Program-made: the position numbers and the translations under genes | The notes under the pieces: model-generated | The model's input: only the letters and a program-made list of their open reading frames with translations | What the model was told of the DNA's origin: nothing | Databases searched by the model: none | From: Paramoeba atlantica | Taxonomy: Eukaryota; Discosea | DNA: 64,000 nucleotides | NCBI GenBank assembly: GCA_977017575.1 | Contig: CDRNVI010000012.1 | Location: 682,001 to 746,000 of the forward strand | Direction: 5' to 3' | In this document: in pieces, positions 62,333-64,000 of the stretch | Layout of the letters: every line of letters starts with the position of its first letter | Numbering within the stretch: the stretch's first letter is position 1

Positions 62333-62513
62333 GTTTTTTTTTTTTTTTTTTAGCCCGTGGAGCGCATATATTATATACGCGCCGATTACTATCAAATGTG
62401 AGACATGTTCACCTTCCCCCCTTCTCTCAATTTTCAAAGAGAAACTATCCCGAAAATGAAATCTATATATTTTTATAAGCTGACTCAGCTTATAGTGATA
62501 TTGTGTTTAGAAC
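62333..62513 (-). other. CRE14 3' UTR and poly(A)
   Basis: Poly(A) of about 18 at 62351-62334. Upstream are GCGCTCCACGGGCT (shared with CRE7) and the hairpin TCTCTTTGAAAATTGAGAGA followed by AGGGGGGAAGGTGAAC. Confidence 0.75.
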
Positions 62514-64000
62514 TTATATACTATATTCTTGAGTTTGCGTGCAGCCGTCTAAGTATTTCTTTAGCTGCGCATAAATCCCTAATCCATTAAGCTCCTGAAT
62601 CGTCAGCTTCATTTCGAGTTCGACCTGTTTCCTGTTTAGCATGGCCGCGTCTGCTAGCGAGTGTACCAAGTTCTGCGTATTGCGGTGCAAAGCGCCTCCT
62701 GCCAGTACGGGTAAACATTGAAATGAGTCTTCACGAATTAAGTTCGTACGTACATATGTGTTGGACTTTCGCTGCAGCGCGTCATTCATGAGCTGTGTGC
62801 ATTTCTTTCCACGATTAGACATTGAGAGTTCGTGAATAACTGTCAGATCATAGAAGACCGCACCCGTGTTCCAATAGATCACGAGATCGGGGCCAGACCG
62901 ACAAAGTTTTTTTCCTGCACAAGTCTTCTGATGTACCAACTGGTTTTCCGGACTGATTGTGGATCGGCAAGCGATGCACTTCCACGTAGAAAAGTTTCTA
63001 GGTTCCGTTTCACATGGGATGCCTGCTTTCACGCATAGACGATGTAAAAATCCGACAAGTGAGTTATGTTTCACGGTCGTATTTATACCTGAACATTGAG
63101 CACAGCCTGGGATATGGGTGAGGGCGTTTCGGTTATTGAGGAGAATACCGCACCCTGGACACAATAGACTGGTAGGTAGATCTGGGTGTTGGGCATTTAG
63201 TCGTGGCATAATCGCGAGTTTGAAGAGATGGGAAGGGATGTACTTCGCGTTGGAAAGGATCCAGTCGCTGTTTCCTTTGAAGGATGTGGCTTGTAGAATG
63301 GGCTTAATGTCGGGATCCGTTTGCAACTCTTTCAATACTTCGACATGATGAATGCTGGTGGAAGTTTTTTTGTCCACTGGTATGACTTTCATTGTCGAGT
63401 TCTTAGGAATAGACGGGTGTGATGGCACCGCGTTGTCGATCCGAGCTGAAAAAGAGTTTCGGCGCTCAAGAACCGAGTAGCGGGATGCCACATATGCCGT
63501 CTCCCTAAGGGGACTGCTCGCTGTCAAACCCATTCCTCCCTTCTTAACGGGTAATCGTACAATTTTCATTTGATCAGGAGAGAGTGGACCAATCCAAGTC
63601 TCTACCACATTTTCAACCTCTTGATCGAATTGTGATGATGCTTTCTCTGTTGTTTCGGGCGGGTGAACACGAATCAGGTATTGTTGACGAACATTGGCAC
63701 ATTTTGCTAAAAGAATCATCGATATATTATTGATGCCCATTCGTTTTAGCCGCCGAAAAGCTGTGACCTGCTTCTCTAGTTGACGCAAAAGTCGTTCACT
63801 TATTGTGTTGTTTTCTCCAATATACGCTCCGAGTACTTTGACCGCTTCGTCCTCCGACTTTACACCTTGGGTGCTCAGCGAATTCGGTATGGAATTTCCG
63901 GATTTTCCTCTGAACCAAACGCATTTTGCCTCGGCTAGTTTCACCTGTTTTTCTTCTAGGAGACCTTGGAGCCTAAAGAATGCTTTCTCCAGTTCGGTTG
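62514..64000 (-). CDS. CRE14: CRE-like LINE, post-RT part, running off the window
   Basis: About 495 codons, open to the right edge. It begins with ELEKAFFRLQGLLEEKQ, then KCVWFRG, VKVLGAYIGENN, VKKGGMGLTASSPLRE, CPGCGILLNN..HIPGCAQCSGINTTVKHN, CIACRSTI..HQKTC, SGPDLVIYW..FYDLTVIHELS, KSNTYV, CLPVLAGGALHRNT and LTIQELNG. The endonuclease residues look intact. The RT core would lie beyond 64000. Confidence 0.9.
   Translation of the reverse strand, partial: TELEKAFFRLQGLLEEKQVKLAEAKCVWFRGKSGNSIPNSLSTQGVKSEDEAVKVLGAYIGENNTISERLLRQLEKQVTAFRRLKRMGINNISMILLAKCANVRQQYLIRVHPPETTEKASSQFDQEVENVVETWIGPLSPDQMKIVRLPVKKGGMGLTASSPLRETAYVASRYSVLERRNSFSARIDNAVPSHPSIPKNSTMKVIPVDKKTSTSIHHVEVLKELQTDPDIKPILQATSFKGNSDWILSNAKYIPSHLFKLAIMPRLNAQHPDLPTSLLCPGCGILLNNRNALTHIPGCAQCSGINTTVKHNSLVGFLHRLCVKAGIPCETEPRNFSTWKCIACRSTISPENQLVHQKTCAGKKLCRSGPDLVIYWNTGAVFYDLTVIHELSMSNRGKKCTQLMNDALQRKSNTYVRTNLIREDSFQCLPVLAGGALHRNTQNLVHSLADAAMLNRKQVELEMKLTIQELNGLGIYAQLKKYLDGCTQTQEYSI

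Overview
The window looks like euglenozoan nuclear DNA (kinetoplastid or diplonemid). The main reason is a spliced-leader (SL) exon that occurs at least five times. Its 3' core CAGTTTCTGTACCTTGTTG closely matches the leader that kinetoplastids and diplonemids trans-splice onto every mRNA. The mobile elements agree: CRE/SLACS-like LINEs, an ingi-like LINE and VIPER-like tyrosine-recombinase (YR) retrotransposons are all classic for this group. I found no convincing host gene, rRNA, tRNA or CRISPR. The 64 kb is a dense nest of transposable elements.

Layout, left to right (my own labels). 1-470 is an 18-bp minisatellite. 485-5622 is ING1, an ingi-like LINE with two solo YR repeats inside its coding region. 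5623-8984 is CRE1, split by a head-to-tail pile of retroposon 3' ends and one SL-headed retroposon (SLR1). 9128-33470 is CRE2, which begins with an SL copy. It is split by YR1 (11314-15435) and YR2 (16177-32058). YR2 is itself split by CRE3 (17249-23364, which carries a TA-flanked MITE and a solo repeat) and by CRE4 (25388-30374, which carries a SINE-like insert). 33646-36377 is RTE1, a 5'-truncated LINE whose 5' end carries an SL palindrome. 36421-48895 holds CRE fragments on both strands, two of them lacking the RT region. 49170-49858 is a second SL-headed retroposon (SLR2), followed by a second large 18-bp array. 50298-55092 is YR3, an apparently whole YR retrotransposon with split direct repeats. 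55702-57150 is CRE13. 57246-62332 is an intact RLE-type LINE (RLE1, SL at its 5' end) followed by two truncated 3' ends of its own kind. 62352-64000 is CRE14, which runs off the window.

How the parts work together. RLE1 and CRE2 begin with the mature leader joined directly to their 5' UTR, with no intron after it. Their source RNAs were therefore probably trans-spliced before reverse transcription. RTE1 shows the leader joined to sequence from inside a YR1-type repeat, in a form consistent with template jumping followed by snap-back. YR elements enter without target duplication, LINEs make 9-13 bp duplications, and poly(A) tracts repeatedly serve as the next landing site. The nesting gives a readable relative chronology.

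Limits: all boundaries were read by eye. Family names rest on motifs and domain order, not on database searches. Species cannot be named.
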